Of a stretch of 64,000 bases of DNA, positions 43,277 to 53,264 are shown piece after piece (position 1 is the first letter of the stretch; every line of letters starts with the position of its first letter). The stretch covers positions 20,061-84,060 of the forward strand of contig LCAT01000002.1 in the NCBI GenBank assembly GCA_000996695.1, written 5' to 3'. Both the position numbers and the translations under genes were made by a program. The notes under the pieces are model-generated. The model saw only the letters and a list, made by a program, of their open reading frames with translations, had not been told where the DNA came from and did not search any database. This DNA comes from a candidate division TM6 bacterium GW2011_GWE2_41_16. Lineage in GTDB: Bacteria; Babelota; Babeliae; Babelales; Babelaceae.

Positions 43277-43422
43277 AAAGGCAAAACAAACGCTTAAATA
43301 CCGTTTACCCTGCCACAACATTTATACCTCTTTGCCAAATACATTCGGAGTTAATGACGCGAGTGGTAAAGAGAGAACCACTAAAATAAATTTTTTTTGA
43401 ATAACTCACCCAAAATACCAAA

Positions 43423-44349
43423 TCACTCATTGGCGAACAGATTTGACTGTGCATGTTGTTTTTTGCTGACTGACCTTATAACGAGGGCCGCATCATATGA
43501 GGACATAACACTCGTGTTTATAACACAGTCATAATGTAGCCGTGGTTTTAAGTAAATATTTTTTTGATCAAAAATGTGTATTTGACTAATAATGTATTGA
43601 AAAAGTTCTTTATCCATGGGCATTTGGGGAAGACATTCAGCATCAACATCTTTGCTTACAATAAGATCATGAAGACTTTGCAATGAAAAAGTTTCCACTG
43701 TTGCATCATCTTTTTGGGGTATTGAAAAATAGTAAGAAAAGTAACGGCAGATAACCTGATTTGCATAGCGATATTCAGAAGAATCAACTGAATTTAAAAT
43801 TTTATTTCTTTGATAGACGCGTCCAATCGTGTCTTTAAATGATGTGTGAACTAAAACAAAAATTACATCTTCATTTTTTAAAGACTCCTTGAGTAAGTCT
43901 AATGTACATTTTTTGAAAACTGGAATATCCACAACAATTTTTTTATTTCCTTCTATCAAGAGCATTTCTAAAAAACGTATAAATATACGCTCCCCTTCAT
44001 CACGAAAAGATTCCCACAACTGTGTTTTTTTTTTGCGCTCATCTTCGTGATCAAGTTTGCTTAGATATGTACGCACCGCCTGGTCCAGCACGATTCCATT
44101 TTGTGTTACAAAGTCTTCGGCAACAAAATGAAACATTTTTGCCATTAACAAAAGATACTGTATTCGATAGCTGTTTGTCATTGAGATAGTAAGCCATTGT
44201 TCAGTGCAAAAATGTTTTTGAAATATGTTAGAAATAGATGTTTTTCCTGCACATGATGGACCTGTAATCACAATAACTGTGTTTTTTGAATAAGAAAAAA
44301 AAATATTACTAAACAAAATTATATAGAAAATTTTAATCACTTTTTTCAT
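43423..44349 (-). CDS. P-loop kinase-like protein with signal peptide
   Basis: 308 aa. Residues 1-22 are a signal peptide or anchor (FYIILFSNIFFSYS). Right after it is a Walker A, TVIVITGPSCAGKTSIS (GPSCAGKT 30-37), then an acidic and Arg-rich body with a later FVLVHTSFKDTIGRVYQRN segment, resembling chloramphenicol-phosphotransferase-like or zeta-toxin-like small kinases. An ATP-dependent fold behind an export signal suggests action outside the bacterial cytoplasm. The substrate is unknown. Confidence 0.65.
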   Translation of the reverse strand: MKKVIKIFYIILFSNIFFSYSKNTVIVITGPSCAGKTSISNIFQKHFCTEQWLTISMTNSYRIQYLLLMAKMFHFVAEDFVTQNGIVLDQAVRTYLSKLDHEDERKKKTQLWESFRDEGERIFIRFLEMLLIEGNKKIVVDIPVFKKCTLDLLKESLKNEDVIFVLVHTSFKDTIGRVYQRNKILNSVDSSEYRYANQVICRYFSYYFSIPQKDDATVETFSLQSLHDLIVSKDVDAECLPQMPMDKELFQYIISQIHIFDQKNIYLKPRLHYDCVINTSVMSSYDAALVIRSVSKKQHAQSNLFANE

Positions 44350-44478
44350 ATATCAAGATACGCTTTACTTTATAATTTATGGCTGAAACGACTATTTTTT
44401 AATTCAGACAAGAAGTCTGGTTCCATAAATATATTATGGAACTACTCAAAAAAATATTATTAATAGGATTAAGCTTTG

Positions 44479-46431
44479 TTATGAAAGCAATGTACCTTGA
44501 AACACATTACCAGCTGGTTTAATCAATAACGGTTTACCTGTGACGTCTTTTGCCGTTAAAATCATACCATGCGACTCGATGCCCATCAATGCTCGTGGCG
44601 CAAGATTAAATGCGAACACCACTTTTTGGTTGAGCAGCTCATCAGGCGTATAAAACTTTTTGATACCCGAGCAAACAGTACGCATACCCTGTTCACCAAA
44701 GTCCACGGTGAGTTTATAAAGTTTGTCGGACTTCTCGATATGCTCTACTGCCGATATCAGGCCCACACGCAACTCAACCGCAACAAAATGATCAAATGTA
44801 ATCGATGGTGACATAGAAACTACCTTCGTAGAAATTATCTCGGGTACTGTTGTTTTACTTACAGAATCATATTTTTTAAACAGTGACTCGCTGGCAGCAA
44901 ACGTATAGGTTGCTGTCCATAAGCGTTCTTTGTGCTCTTGCACATAATTAACGCCCTCTTTTGCTTTAACTTTTTCTTGATTAAGCAACTCGCACATACG
45001 CTGCGATGACTGCGGAATAATCGGTTCAGTAACTACTGCAATAGCATGCAAACAATGTGCAAGCGCAGACATCACCTGATCAAAACGCTCAGGGTTTTGT
45101 TTTGCAAGTGTCCAGGGTGTTTGTTGTTGCACGTACGCATTCAATGATTGTATAAACGTCCATAAACGAGCATATGCGCGTGAAAAATATAGATCCTTCA
45201 TAAGCACGGTCATAGCAACAAGTGTTTCTTGCAGCTGAGCCTTAAGCTCTTTTTCGGGCGCATCAACAAACGCTGGCGCTTGAATGCGACCATCACGATA
45301 TTTGTGTGCAAGTGCAGCAACACGACTAAACAAATTGCCAAGATCGTTTGCTAGATCGGTCGTAGCACGGTTCTCAAGATCTTCGATACCAAATGGCGAG
45401 TCCTGAGTAATAACCATATATCGCGCAAGGTAATAACGCACTACGTCAGAGCCGTACTGCGCATGCAGAGTAAATGGATCAACCACGTTACCCAGCGATT
45501 TTGACATTTTTTGACCATCAAGTGTCAGCCAGCCATGCACTAATAAATGCTTAGGCAACGGCAAACCACTCGCCAACAAAAAAGCAAGCCAATAAATTGC
45601 ATGAAAACGCACAATGTCTTTACCGATCACCTGCACATCAGCAGGCCACCAAAAATCAAACTCATTTTTACGCGCTTCATCACCAAAACCAATGGCTGAT
45701 AAATAGTTACACAAAGCATCAGCCCAAACATATGCAACCTGGGTATCATCACCAGGGAAAGGTATTCCCCAGCTTACGCTTGCGCGTGAACGAGATACGC
45801 TTAGGTCTTTTAAGCCTGACTCAATGAAAGAGATAACTTCTTGTGCACGTTCTTTTGGCACAATAAACTCTGGGTTCTTTTTAAGAAAATCAAGCAAACG
45901 ATCTTGGTATGCTGATAATCTAAAAAAGTATCCTTCTTCTTCAACTTTTTTAGTTGGACGGCCACAGAACCCACATACGGGAACATCTGCTCCATCTTTA
46001 AACACAAGATCTTTTTCGGTAATAAATGATTCTTCGCCTTGGCAGTACCAACCGCTATAGGTTGATTTGTACACATCGCCTTGATCAATCAACTGATTAA
46101 GCCATATTTGCACGGCTTTTTTATGATACGGTGCAGTGGTTCGAATGTATTGATCATATGAGCAATCATATGCATGCCACATGCGCACAAAATGTTCAGC
46201 CTGTGCATCAACAAAAGATTGAGGATCTTTTCCTGCTGCAGCAGCTGCATCAGCAATTTTTTGGCCGTGTTCATCAAGGCCGGTAAGAAAAAATGTTTTT
46301 TTACCGCACAAGCGCGCCCAACGCGCAGCAACGTCAGCCAGAATAATTTCGTACAACGAACCCACGTGAGGTTTTGCATTAGCGTAATAAATAGCAGTTG
46401 TGATATAGCTTTTGTTTTCGCGATGTTGCAT
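44479..46431 (-). CDS. metG: Methionyl-tRNA synthetase
   Basis: 650 aa from the ATG at 46431, preceded by GAGGAGAAGG. Class I motifs: PHVGSLYE (HVGS 22-25) and KMSKS (308-312); zinc ligands C130, C153 and C156. The C-terminal ~100 residues (FVAVELRVGLISAVEHIEKSDKLYKL) are a Trbp111-type tRNA-binding domain. It starts 22 nt after the stop of an NTT transporter gene, so the transporter and synthetase share an operon. Confidence 0.96.
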   Translation of the reverse strand: MQHRENKSYITTAIYYANAKPHVGSLYEIILADVAARWARLCGKKTFFLTGLDEHGQKIADAAAAAGKDPQSFVDAQAEHFVRMWHAYDCSYDQYIRTTAPYHKKAVQIWLNQLIDQGDVYKSTYSGWYCQGEESFITEKDLVFKDGADVPVCGFCGRPTKKVEEEGYFFRLSAYQDRLLDFLKKNPEFIVPKERAQEVISFIESGLKDLSVSRSRASVSWGIPFPGDDTQVAYVWADALCNYLSAIGFGDEARKNEFDFWWPADVQVIGKDIVRFHAIYWLAFLLASGLPLPKHLLVHGWLTLDGQKMSKSLGNVVDPFTLHAQYGSDVVRYYLARYMVITQDSPFGIEDLENRATTDLANDLGNLFSRVAALAHKYRDGRIQAPAFVDAPEKELKAQLQETLVAMTVLMKDLYFSRAYARLWTFIQSLNAYVQQQTPWTLAKQNPERFDQVMSALAHCLHAIAVVTEPIIPQSSQRMCELLNQEKVKAKEGVNYVQEHKERLWTATYTFAASESLFKKYDSVSKTTVPEIISTKVVSMSPSITFDHFVAVELRVGLISAVEHIEKSDKLYKLTVDFGEQGMRTVCSGIKKFYTPDELLNQKVVFAFNLAPRALMGIESHGMILTAKDVTGKPLLIKPAGNVFQGTLLS

Positions 46432-46453
46432 AAAAACCTTCTCCTCGTTTTTT

Positions 46454-47899
46454 TTAATTCTTATCGGGCACGCCAATAACTTCGCCATTTTTAATGGCTT
46501 CATTAAAACGCTTACCAAGAGCACTGGCAACTGCGGTCCACATCACAATAATGGCTATAAAAAATCCTATGTGTACGTTGAACAAAGACGATGCCGCCAT
46601 CCCTCGCGTAAGAAAATTATATACCTGTCCGGTACCTTTTGATATTTTAGTTCCAAATGCATCAATCCATGATTTTGCTTTAAATTTAGTATCTTTGGTG
46701 GTTGGAATATACAAGCTCTCACGCAATGGCGCTGCAAGAGCATAATTAATAGCTCGCAAAACGATAGTTACGATCGACACCATCAAACATGTTTGTGTTG
46801 AAATAAAAAGAAAAACAAAAAATCCCGTCATTAAAGGCATAGCAACAAGCGCATATCGCATGCTCATTTTTTCAGTTAATATACGGGTCCCAAATAAAAC
46901 AAAAAACAGTCCTACTGCATGCGCATAAAAATCCTGTTGCATAAGATATGCACTAAGTCCAACAATATCCGAACCAAACATACCTTTACCAATACACAAC
47001 CGAAGGTATTGCATAATAGTGTTTACAATTTCCCAAAAAAACAGCATCCCAAATATGCCCAAAACATAGGGATACATCACTAAAACTTTGATCCCACCCA
47101 CCATTTCTTGTATCGTGGCCCAAAAACCATGTTTTTGGTGTTTTTGTTCTTCTCTAATTTTTCCTTTTTCCGCTACATATGCGGCTTCATATCCATGCAA
47201 AGATCCTTTTGGTGCCTTTTTCATCAATAAGTAGACCAAAAATGGCACCATGATAATGCAACCTGCCGCAATGTGCATAACAAACTGTATGCACCCAATA
47301 TCGGAAAAATTAAAATTCAGAATATGGCCATGGTTCGAGAGTAACCACCACGCAAAAGCGGTCGTTGCCATACCTCCAAGCTTTGATCCTGCTACCATGA
47401 GAGAATAGTTCTTTTTTGCCGCATCTGGGCTTGTTATTGAGTTAGAAAAAGCCCAAAACAAGCTAATCATAAAGGGCGTATAGCTCTCAACAAAAAAATA
47501 AAAAGCCCAACCAAGATACCGATACGGGCTTGCATCAGTATTCATGAGCCCAATTTTCGGAGCTCCAAGAAAATATCCAAATAACAAAAAGCCTACACCA
47601 TACATTACCGAATAAATGTACACGAGCTGGTGCCGACGAACCGAATCAACGAGTTTTGAATACAACAAGATCATGGGAATAAGCATAAAAATGCAAATCC
47701 ATTTTGCTTGGGGAATGTACTCTTGCCCAACAAGACTAATAAAAACGGAATCTTTAAGCGCTTTACCAATGGAATAGGCACCTATAACAAAAAAGAAAAC
47801 GAGCGAGAGAAATAATACTTTCACTCGCTCATTAGGATCAACAGAAAAAAGAAAATTACGTAGTCGTTTGAAATACGATTCCTTACAAGTACAATCCAT
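46454..47899 (-). CDS. NTT-family nucleotide transporter, paralog 1
   Basis: 481 aa, TLC ATP/ADP-transporter family with about 11-12 membrane helices. Shared features with the next gene include YSIGKALKDSVFISLVGQEY, PSKLVDSVRRHQL-like loops and ESLYIPTTKDTKFKAKSWIDAFG, the conserved family stretch near TM10. Such carriers exchange host ATP for ADP or import nucleotides and NAD in chlamydiae, rickettsiae and microsporidia. The exact substrate needs residues that cannot be judged here. Upstream of metG. Confidence 0.92.
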   Translation of the reverse strand: MDCTCKESYFKRLRNFLFSVDPNERVKVLFLSLVFFFVIGAYSIGKALKDSVFISLVGQEYIPQAKWICIFMLIPMILLYSKLVDSVRRHQLVYIYSVMYGVGFLLFGYFLGAPKIGLMNTDASPYRYLGWAFYFFVESYTPFMISLFWAFSNSITSPDAAKKNYSLMVAGSKLGGMATTAFAWWLLSNHGHILNFNFSDIGCIQFVMHIAAGCIIMVPFLVYLLMKKAPKGSLHGYEAAYVAEKGKIREEQKHQKHGFWATIQEMVGGIKVLVMYPYVLGIFGMLFFWEIVNTIMQYLRLCIGKGMFGSDIVGLSAYLMQQDFYAHAVGLFFVLFGTRILTEKMSMRYALVAMPLMTGFFVFLFISTQTCLMVSIVTIVLRAINYALAAPLRESLYIPTTKDTKFKAKSWIDAFGTKISKGTGQVYNFLTRGMAASSLFNVHIGFFIAIIVMWTAVASALGKRFNEAIKNGEVIGVPDKN

Positions 47900-48003
47900 C
47901 GTAAACCCCTCGCTTTACCATTTTGATTTTTTTCTACTCTTTTTTTACTCAACTTTTTTAGGTAATAACAGATTTTTAGTATATCAAAAAAAACGTCTGG
48001 CAT

Positions 48004-48037
48004 AAAAAAAAGACCTGTAAAAACAGATCTTTTTTTT
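48004..48037. terminator. Terminator after NTT paralog 2
   Basis: AAAAAAAGACCTGT / ACAGATCTTTTTTT with an AAAA loop, one G-U pair, and T-runs in both directions. It lies between the two NTT genes, so they are probably separate transcripts. Confidence 0.8.
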
Positions 48038-48062
48038 ATTTTGTGTAAAACAATATTCGATA

Positions 48063-49511
48063 TTATGCCTGATCGGGCGTACCAATAACCTCATTATGCT
48101 TAATTGCAGCGTTAAATCGTTTACCAAGACCATTTGCAACAAACGTCCAAACCGCAATCACGATCAAGAAAAACCCAAAATGCACGCTGAACACTATCGA
48201 TGAAGCTATACCGCGCGTAAAGAAGTTGTACACCTGACCGGTACCCTTTGATATTTTTGTACCAAACGCATCGATCCATGATTTTGCTTTATAACGAGTA
48301 TCTTTAGTTGTTGGGATATATAAGCTCTCACGTAATGGAGCTGCAAGCGCGTAATTTATCGAACGTAAAATAATCGTTACGATAGATACCGCTAATGCCG
48401 TTTGCGCGGAAATAAAGTAAAAGGCAAAAGCACCGGTAATTAAAGGCACGGCCACAAGAGCGTAGCGTATACCCAATTTTTCGGTTAACACGCGTGTACC
48501 AAACAATACAAAAAATAGTCCTACTGCATGCGCATAAAAGTCCTGTTGCAAAAGATATGCACTAAACCCCGCAATATCTTTACCAAACAGTTCTTTACCA
48601 ACACTCAAGCGAAGGTACTGTAAAATAGTGTTTACGATCTCCCAAAAAAACACCATTCCAAAAATACCCAACACATACGGATACTTAACCAAAACTTTGA
48701 TACCGCCAACCATGTCATTGATTACATGCATCAAACCATGTTTTTTATGTTCTTTTTGGTGCTCTTTAGCTATTTCTTTTTCTGCTACATATGCTGCTTC
48801 GTATCCATGTAATGAGCCTTTTGGTGCCTTTTGCATCAAAAAATAAACCATTACCGATACTGCAAGAACACAGAGCGCTGCTATGATCATCACCAATTGA
48901 TGACACCCAATATCCGAAAATTGTGCAATCACGACATGCCCATGATTTGCAAGCAACCACCAGGCGAATGCTGTCGTTGCCATACCACCAAGCTTTGAGC
49001 CCGCAACCATAAGCGTATAGTTCTTTTTTGAAGCATCTGGTGTGGTTATAGAGTTCGAAAATGCCCAAAAAACGCTCACCATGAATGGTGTATAGCTCTC
49101 AATAAAAAAATAAAACGCCCAGCCTAAAAAGCGATACGGACTTGTTTCAGTGTTTTCAAGGCCGATTTTGGGAACGCCAAGAAAATACGCGAACAGTAAA
49201 AAACCTACGCCGTACAATGCAGAATAAATATAAATCAATTGGTGCCGACGCACCGAATCAACGAGCTGTGAATACAGCAAAATCATGGGAATCAGCAAAA
49301 AGATACATATCCACTTCGCCTGAGGGATATACTCTTGTCCAACGAGACTGATAAAAACGGAATCTTTGAGTGCTTTACCAATAGAGTAAGCGCCTATGAT
49401 AAAAAAGAACATGAGCGAGAGAAATACCACTTTTATTTGTTCATTTTTATCAACAGAAAACAAAAATCTACTTAGTCGCTTTAAATATGACTCTGGACAA
49501 GAACAGTTCAT
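48063..49511 (-). CDS. NTT-family nucleotide transporter, paralog 2
   Basis: 482 aa, roughly 75% identical by eye to the gene at 46454 over its whole length, with the same helix layout and the ESLYIPTTKDTRYKAKSWIDAFG stretch. The differences cluster in the central cytoplasmic region and the N-terminal 30 residues. A recent tandem duplication. Many NTT-bearing bacteria use paralogs with different substrates (ATP/ADP exchange versus net nucleotide import), which is possible here. Confidence 0.92.
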   Translation of the reverse strand: MNCSCPESYLKRLSRFLFSVDKNEQIKVVFLSLMFFFIIGAYSIGKALKDSVFISLVGQEYIPQAKWICIFLLIPMILLYSQLVDSVRRHQLIYIYSALYGVGFLLFAYFLGVPKIGLENTETSPYRFLGWAFYFFIESYTPFMVSVFWAFSNSITTPDASKKNYTLMVAGSKLGGMATTAFAWWLLANHGHVVIAQFSDIGCHQLVMIIAALCVLAVSVMVYFLMQKAPKGSLHGYEAAYVAEKEIAKEHQKEHKKHGLMHVINDMVGGIKVLVKYPYVLGIFGMVFFWEIVNTILQYLRLSVGKELFGKDIAGFSAYLLQQDFYAHAVGLFFVLFGTRVLTEKLGIRYALVAVPLITGAFAFYFISAQTALAVSIVTIILRSINYALAAPLRESLYIPTTKDTRYKAKSWIDAFGTKISKGTGQVYNFFTRGIASSIVFSVHFGFFLIVIAVWTFVANGLGKRFNAAIKHNEVIGTPDQA

Positions 49512-49599
49512 TGCTAACCCCCTTACTTAAGTAACGATCACAACTCTTGATTGCGCTCTAGTATTTCGTATTTCACGTAAAACAACAAAAAAATTACTT

Positions 49600-49660
49600 G
49601 TACAAGGGCGCTGCCCTTTAACCCGTAAGGGCCTAGCCCTTAACCCACTGACATAACACA
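49600..49660. repeat. Palindromic repeat upstream of NTT paralog 2
   Basis: AAGGGCGCTGCCCTTTAACCCG, then AAGGGCCTAGCCCTTAACCC and ACTGACATAACAC: the short version of the spacer unit seen at 33873 and 55480. Confidence 0.7.
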
Positions 49661-49680
49661 AAAACTTAGTCATCCAAAAT

Positions 49681-49711
49681 AAAAAAGACCTGATTAAATC
49701 AGGTCTTTTTT
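49681..49711. terminator. rpsT terminator
   Basis: AAAAAAGACCTGA / TCAGGTCTTTTTT with a 5-nt loop, directly downstream of the rpsT stop (minus strand). Confidence 0.9.
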
Positions 49712-49731
49712 ATTTGTATTCTTTAAAAGAA

Positions 49732-50013
49732 TTACGCGCTGACAGATGTTTCGCGTTTTAGTGTTGCCACTTTTTTTGCAAGACGAGAAAGTTTTCTCGA
49801 TGCAGTGTTCGCGTGAATAACGCGCTTGCTTTTTGCTCGAGCAAGTTGTGCTGCTACATCAGACAACATCAAATTAATATCTTTTGAGCCTGTTTCAATT
49901 GCTGTGTACACTTTTTTGATTGCTGTTTTAATGGATGTCTTACGTGCAGCGTTCTTAAGACGACGCTTCTCGTGTTTTTGCACATTCTTTTTTGCTGATT
50001 TTAAATTTGCCAT
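49732..50013 (-). CDS. rpsT: 30S ribosomal protein bS20
   Basis: 93 aa, basic and helical. MANLKSAKKNVQKHEKRR, RKTSIKTAIKKV and the IHANTASRKLSRLAKKV end are typical of S20, which binds the 5' domain of 16S rRNA. It follows rpmB by 21 nt. Confidence 0.95.
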   Translation of the reverse strand: MANLKSAKKNVQKHEKRRLKNAARKTSIKTAIKKVYTAIETGSKDINLMLSDVAAQLARAKSKRVIHANTASRKLSRLAKKVATLKRETSVSA

Positions 50014-50034
50014 GCTAATATACCTACCTTAGAC

Positions 50035-50238
50035 CTAAAATACTTTTTGAATTTTTTGTGCTTTAACACACTTTGTACACACTTTATCATTGTGAACACG
50101 CGCTTTTGCATCACCAACTAAAATAAAGCGCATTTTATGAACATTGGGATACACCCATCGTTTCGTTCTGTTATGTGCGTGACTAACATTAAACGAAATT
50201 TGAGGACGCTTACCACAAACGGAACACACACGTGCCAT
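50035..50238 (-). CDS. rpmB: 50S ribosomal protein bL28
   Basis: 67 aa. [32 protein letters not shown] is the standard L28 start, with a CxxC pair near the N-terminus and another (CTKC) near the end, so the zinc-ribbon form. First gene of the rpmB-rpsT pair. Confidence 0.95.
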   Translation of the reverse strand: MARVCSVCGKRPQISFNVSHAHNRTKRWVYPNVHKMRFILVGDAKARVHNDKVCTKCVKAQKIQKVF

Positions 50239-50411
50239 TGAAAAATCCTTTCATTGTCTAATCAAAACTCATTCAAAGAGTGTAGCGTAAGAACATCATT
50301 TTTTCAACGCGACTTACACAAAAAGTGGCATTCGCCACTACGGCACTCATACAGCATATTTTTAACAACAATTTTTTTGCATCAGACATGCCAATTTTAA
50401 AAAAATACACC

Positions 50412-53096
50412 CTACGCATCAACTATTATACCTGCATCCAAAGAGGAAACTTCTCGCGACTCAATACCAAGCAACTCATATATCTCTTGAGCAAAAAGTG
50501 TTTCTTTTTCAACCAATGCATCGGTGAGTTTATTGAGCTTATCAATATTTTTACGCAAAATGTCTTCAACATGCACATAGCCAGCATCAATAATTTTTTT
50601 AACTTCTTGATCGATCTTATGCGCCGTTTCTGAGGCATACGCAAACTCGCCATCACGCGAGTCATATGATACAAAACCTAAATCAGACATGCCATAGGCG
50701 CACACCATACGGCGTGCAACCGTTGTTGCTTGCCGTATATCCATATATGCTCCCGTCGATATTCGATCGGCACCAAGCACAAGCGATTCTGCGATGCGAC
50801 CGCCCAAGGCCATCATAACATCACCCTCGAGCTGAGCTTTTGTTCTGTTATGCTGCTCACGCTCAGGAATCGACGCGGTAACACCTAACGAACGACCGCG
50901 CGGAATAACCGTCACTTTATAGAGTGGATCGGATACCTTTGGAGTCATCAACGCAACAAGCGCATGCCCTGCTTCGTGTATAGCTGTTTCACGAATATCC
51001 TCTGGCGTAAGCGTAATAGATTTAAGCGCCTTACCCAAAATGATCTTGTCACGCGCTTCATCAAAATTTGCAAGCGTAACCAAATCTTGATTTTTTTTCG
51101 CAGCATCAATGGCAGCTTCGTTCACCAAATTTGCCAAGTATGCCGCGCTAAACCCTGGTGTACCACGAGCAATTTTCTTGATATCAACCGACCCATCAAT
51201 TGGCAGCTTGCTAATGTGCAATTGCAGAATTTCTTCACGTGATTTTAAATCTGGGTACGGCACATCGACACGACGATCAAATCGTCCTGGGCGCATAAGC
51301 GCAGAATCCAAAATATCCGGACGATTGGTTGCTGCCAAAACAACGACTGAACTGCCTTTTGAATCAAAGCCATCCATTTCAGCAAGCAGCTGATTAAGCG
51401 TTTGTGAATGCTCATCGCCGCCACTACCTGCAAGACCGGTACGTTTTGCGCCTACCGCATCGATTTCATCAATAAAAATAATCGATGGCGCATTTTTGCG
51501 TGCTTGTGCAAAAAGATCTCGTACTCGAGCGGCACCAACACCTACATACATTTCGATAAACTCTGAAGCGCTTGCGCTAAAAAATGGTCTATTCGCCTCA
51601 CCAGCGACAGCCTTTGCAAGCAATGTTTTACCATTACCCGGGTCACCTACTAGCAGCACACCACGTGTGAGTGACGCACCAAGCTTTTTATATTTTGTGG
51701 GGTTCTTTAAAAAATCGATAACATCAGCAAGTTCTTCCTTTGCCTCATACACACCTGCAACATCCTTGAATGTTGTTTTAACCTGACTTGGCATATACAA
51801 ACGTGCACGAGAACTTGTTTTTGACGCCGTATGAACAGATCCGCCGCCCTCATCTTGAGGTTTTTTGAGCAGATCAAAAGCTCGTATAAAATGGTCTTGC
51901 GTAACCTCGCTGCTTTTTTCTTTGGACGCCAAAATCGCTGCCTGATTTGCCAGGTTAGCAAGATCCGCGCCAGAAAAACCTGCGGTTTGTTCTGCAAGAC
52001 TGTCAATATCAATGTTGGACGACGCACGCAATGATTTGAGCGAAATTTTTAAAAGCTGTTTACGAGCTTCTAAATCAGGGTAGGGAACAAGCACTTGACG
52101 GTCAAATCTTCCGGGACGCAGCAACGCTCTGTCTAATGATTCAGAAAAATTTGTTGCACCGATCACCACCACAGGCGCTTGATCTTGACCAAAGCCGTCC
52201 ATTTCTGCAAGCAACTGATTAAGCGTTTGTTCGCGTTCATCATGCCCGCCACCAAGACCTGTGCCTCGTTGACGACCGATAGTATCTATTTCGTCAATAA
52301 AGATAATTGATGGAGCACTACGACGCGCTTGTTCAAACAAGTCACGAATACGAGCGGCACCAACACCCACAAAAACTTCAATAAAATCTGATCCACTAAT
52401 ACTGAAAAATGGACAACCAGCTTGGCCCGCAACCGCTTTTGCTAACAGCGTTTTTCCGTTACCTGGCTCACCCACAAGCAAAACGCCACGAGGAGCTTTT
52501 GCCCCAAGTCGTTTGAATTGATCAGGATTTTTCAGATAATCGATCACATCCTGAAGACTGTCTTTTGCTTCTTGGGCACCCGCAACATCAGCAAATGTGA
52601 TAGGCGCTTTTTCTGGAGTAAATATTTTTGCACGACTTTTACCAATCGAAAAAATACCGCCAGAAGATCCACTATTGGACCCACTACCGCCCTTCATTTT
52701 TCGCAGTAACATCCAGCCAAACATGAAAAGCCCAAACAATGCGAACATAAAGAGCATGTACCAAGGAGATATTGAACTTGGCTCTTCTATTTTAAAATCT
52801 ACTTTTTGTTTTTTGAGCAATGCCCACATAGCATCATTTTGCGCTACCGTTGCTTCGAATGGTTTGCCATCTTTGAATGCACCAGTTGCCTGAGTTCCTG
52901 AAAAAGAGACTTTATTAATATCACCCTGCTCGACCTTCTCTAAAAATGCAGAATATGAAAGCACCTGTATTTTTTCGGAAGTATCAGCAAAGTATGAAAG
53001 CACACCAAGACCGAGGAAAAAAAATATCGCAACCACAAAGATACTTCGCGGTCCTTTTGTAAAAGAATCAAAAAAAGAATTCTGTTTTTTCTTCAT
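50412..53096 (-). CDS. ftsH: FtsH-type protease with two tandem AAA+ domains
   Basis: 894 aa from the ATG at 53096 (AGGTGA upstream), against the usual ~610-650. TM1 ~17-36, periplasmic FtsH_ext ~40-105, TM2 ~111-132. AAA+ domain 1 (~165-405): Walker A GEPGNGKT (209-216), pore FVGVG, Walker B IIFIDEID, arginine-finger segment RPGRFDR. AAA+ domain 2 (~440-680) repeats all of these: GDPGNGKT (484-491), pore YVGVG, IIFIDEID, RPGRFDR. The M41 peptidase domain has HEAGH (707-711). Both ATPase modules look intact, so this is a true duplication. Expected role: membrane-protein quality control and regulated proteolysis. The linker (VHTASKTSSRARLYMPSQ, ~420-437) joins the modules. Confidence 0.93.
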   Translation of the reverse strand: MKKKQNSFFDSFTKGPRSIFVVAIFFFLGLGVLSYFADTSEKIQVLSYSAFLEKVEQGDINKVSFSGTQATGAFKDGKPFEATVAQNDAMWALLKKQKVDFKIEEPSSISPWYMLFMFALFGLFMFGWMLLRKMKGGSGSNSGSSGGIFSIGKSRAKIFTPEKAPITFADVAGAQEAKDSLQDVIDYLKNPDQFKRLGAKAPRGVLLVGEPGNGKTLLAKAVAGQAGCPFFSISGSDFIEVFVGVGAARIRDLFEQARRSAPSIIFIDEIDTIGRQRGTGLGGGHDEREQTLNQLLAEMDGFGQDQAPVVVIGATNFSESLDRALLRPGRFDRQVLVPYPDLEARKQLLKISLKSLRASSNIDIDSLAEQTAGFSGADLANLANQAAILASKEKSSEVTQDHFIRAFDLLKKPQDEGGGSVHTASKTSSRARLYMPSQVKTTFKDVAGVYEAKEELADVIDFLKNPTKYKKLGASLTRGVLLVGDPGNGKTLLAKAVAGEANRPFFSASASEFIEMYVGVGAARVRDLFAQARKNAPSIIFIDEIDAVGAKRTGLAGSGGDEHSQTLNQLLAEMDGFDSKGSSVVVLAATNRPDILDSALMRPGRFDRRVDVPYPDLKSREEILQLHISKLPIDGSVDIKKIARGTPGFSAAYLANLVNEAAIDAAKKNQDLVTLANFDEARDKIILGKALKSITLTPEDIRETAIHEAGHALVALMTPKVSDPLYKVTVIPRGRSLGVTASIPEREQHNRTKAQLEGDVMMALGGRIAESLVLGADRISTGAYMDIRQATTVARRMVCAYGMSDLGFVSYDSRDGEFAYASETAHKIDQEVKKIIDAGYVHVEDILRKNIDKLNKLTDALVEKETLFAQEIYELLGIESREVSSLDAGIIVDA

Positions 53097-53264
53097 CGCT
53101 TCACCTAAAAAAAATAAATGTTTTTTTATTTTGAAAACCAAAAAACTACATGGAGAAAGCCATCATGGCTCATTTAAATTTACGCAGCTTATGTGAACAA
53201 CTCGCGTTATTCACAATCACAGGTGTACACAGCTCCAAACAAGACCGAGTACTGAAACATTGAA

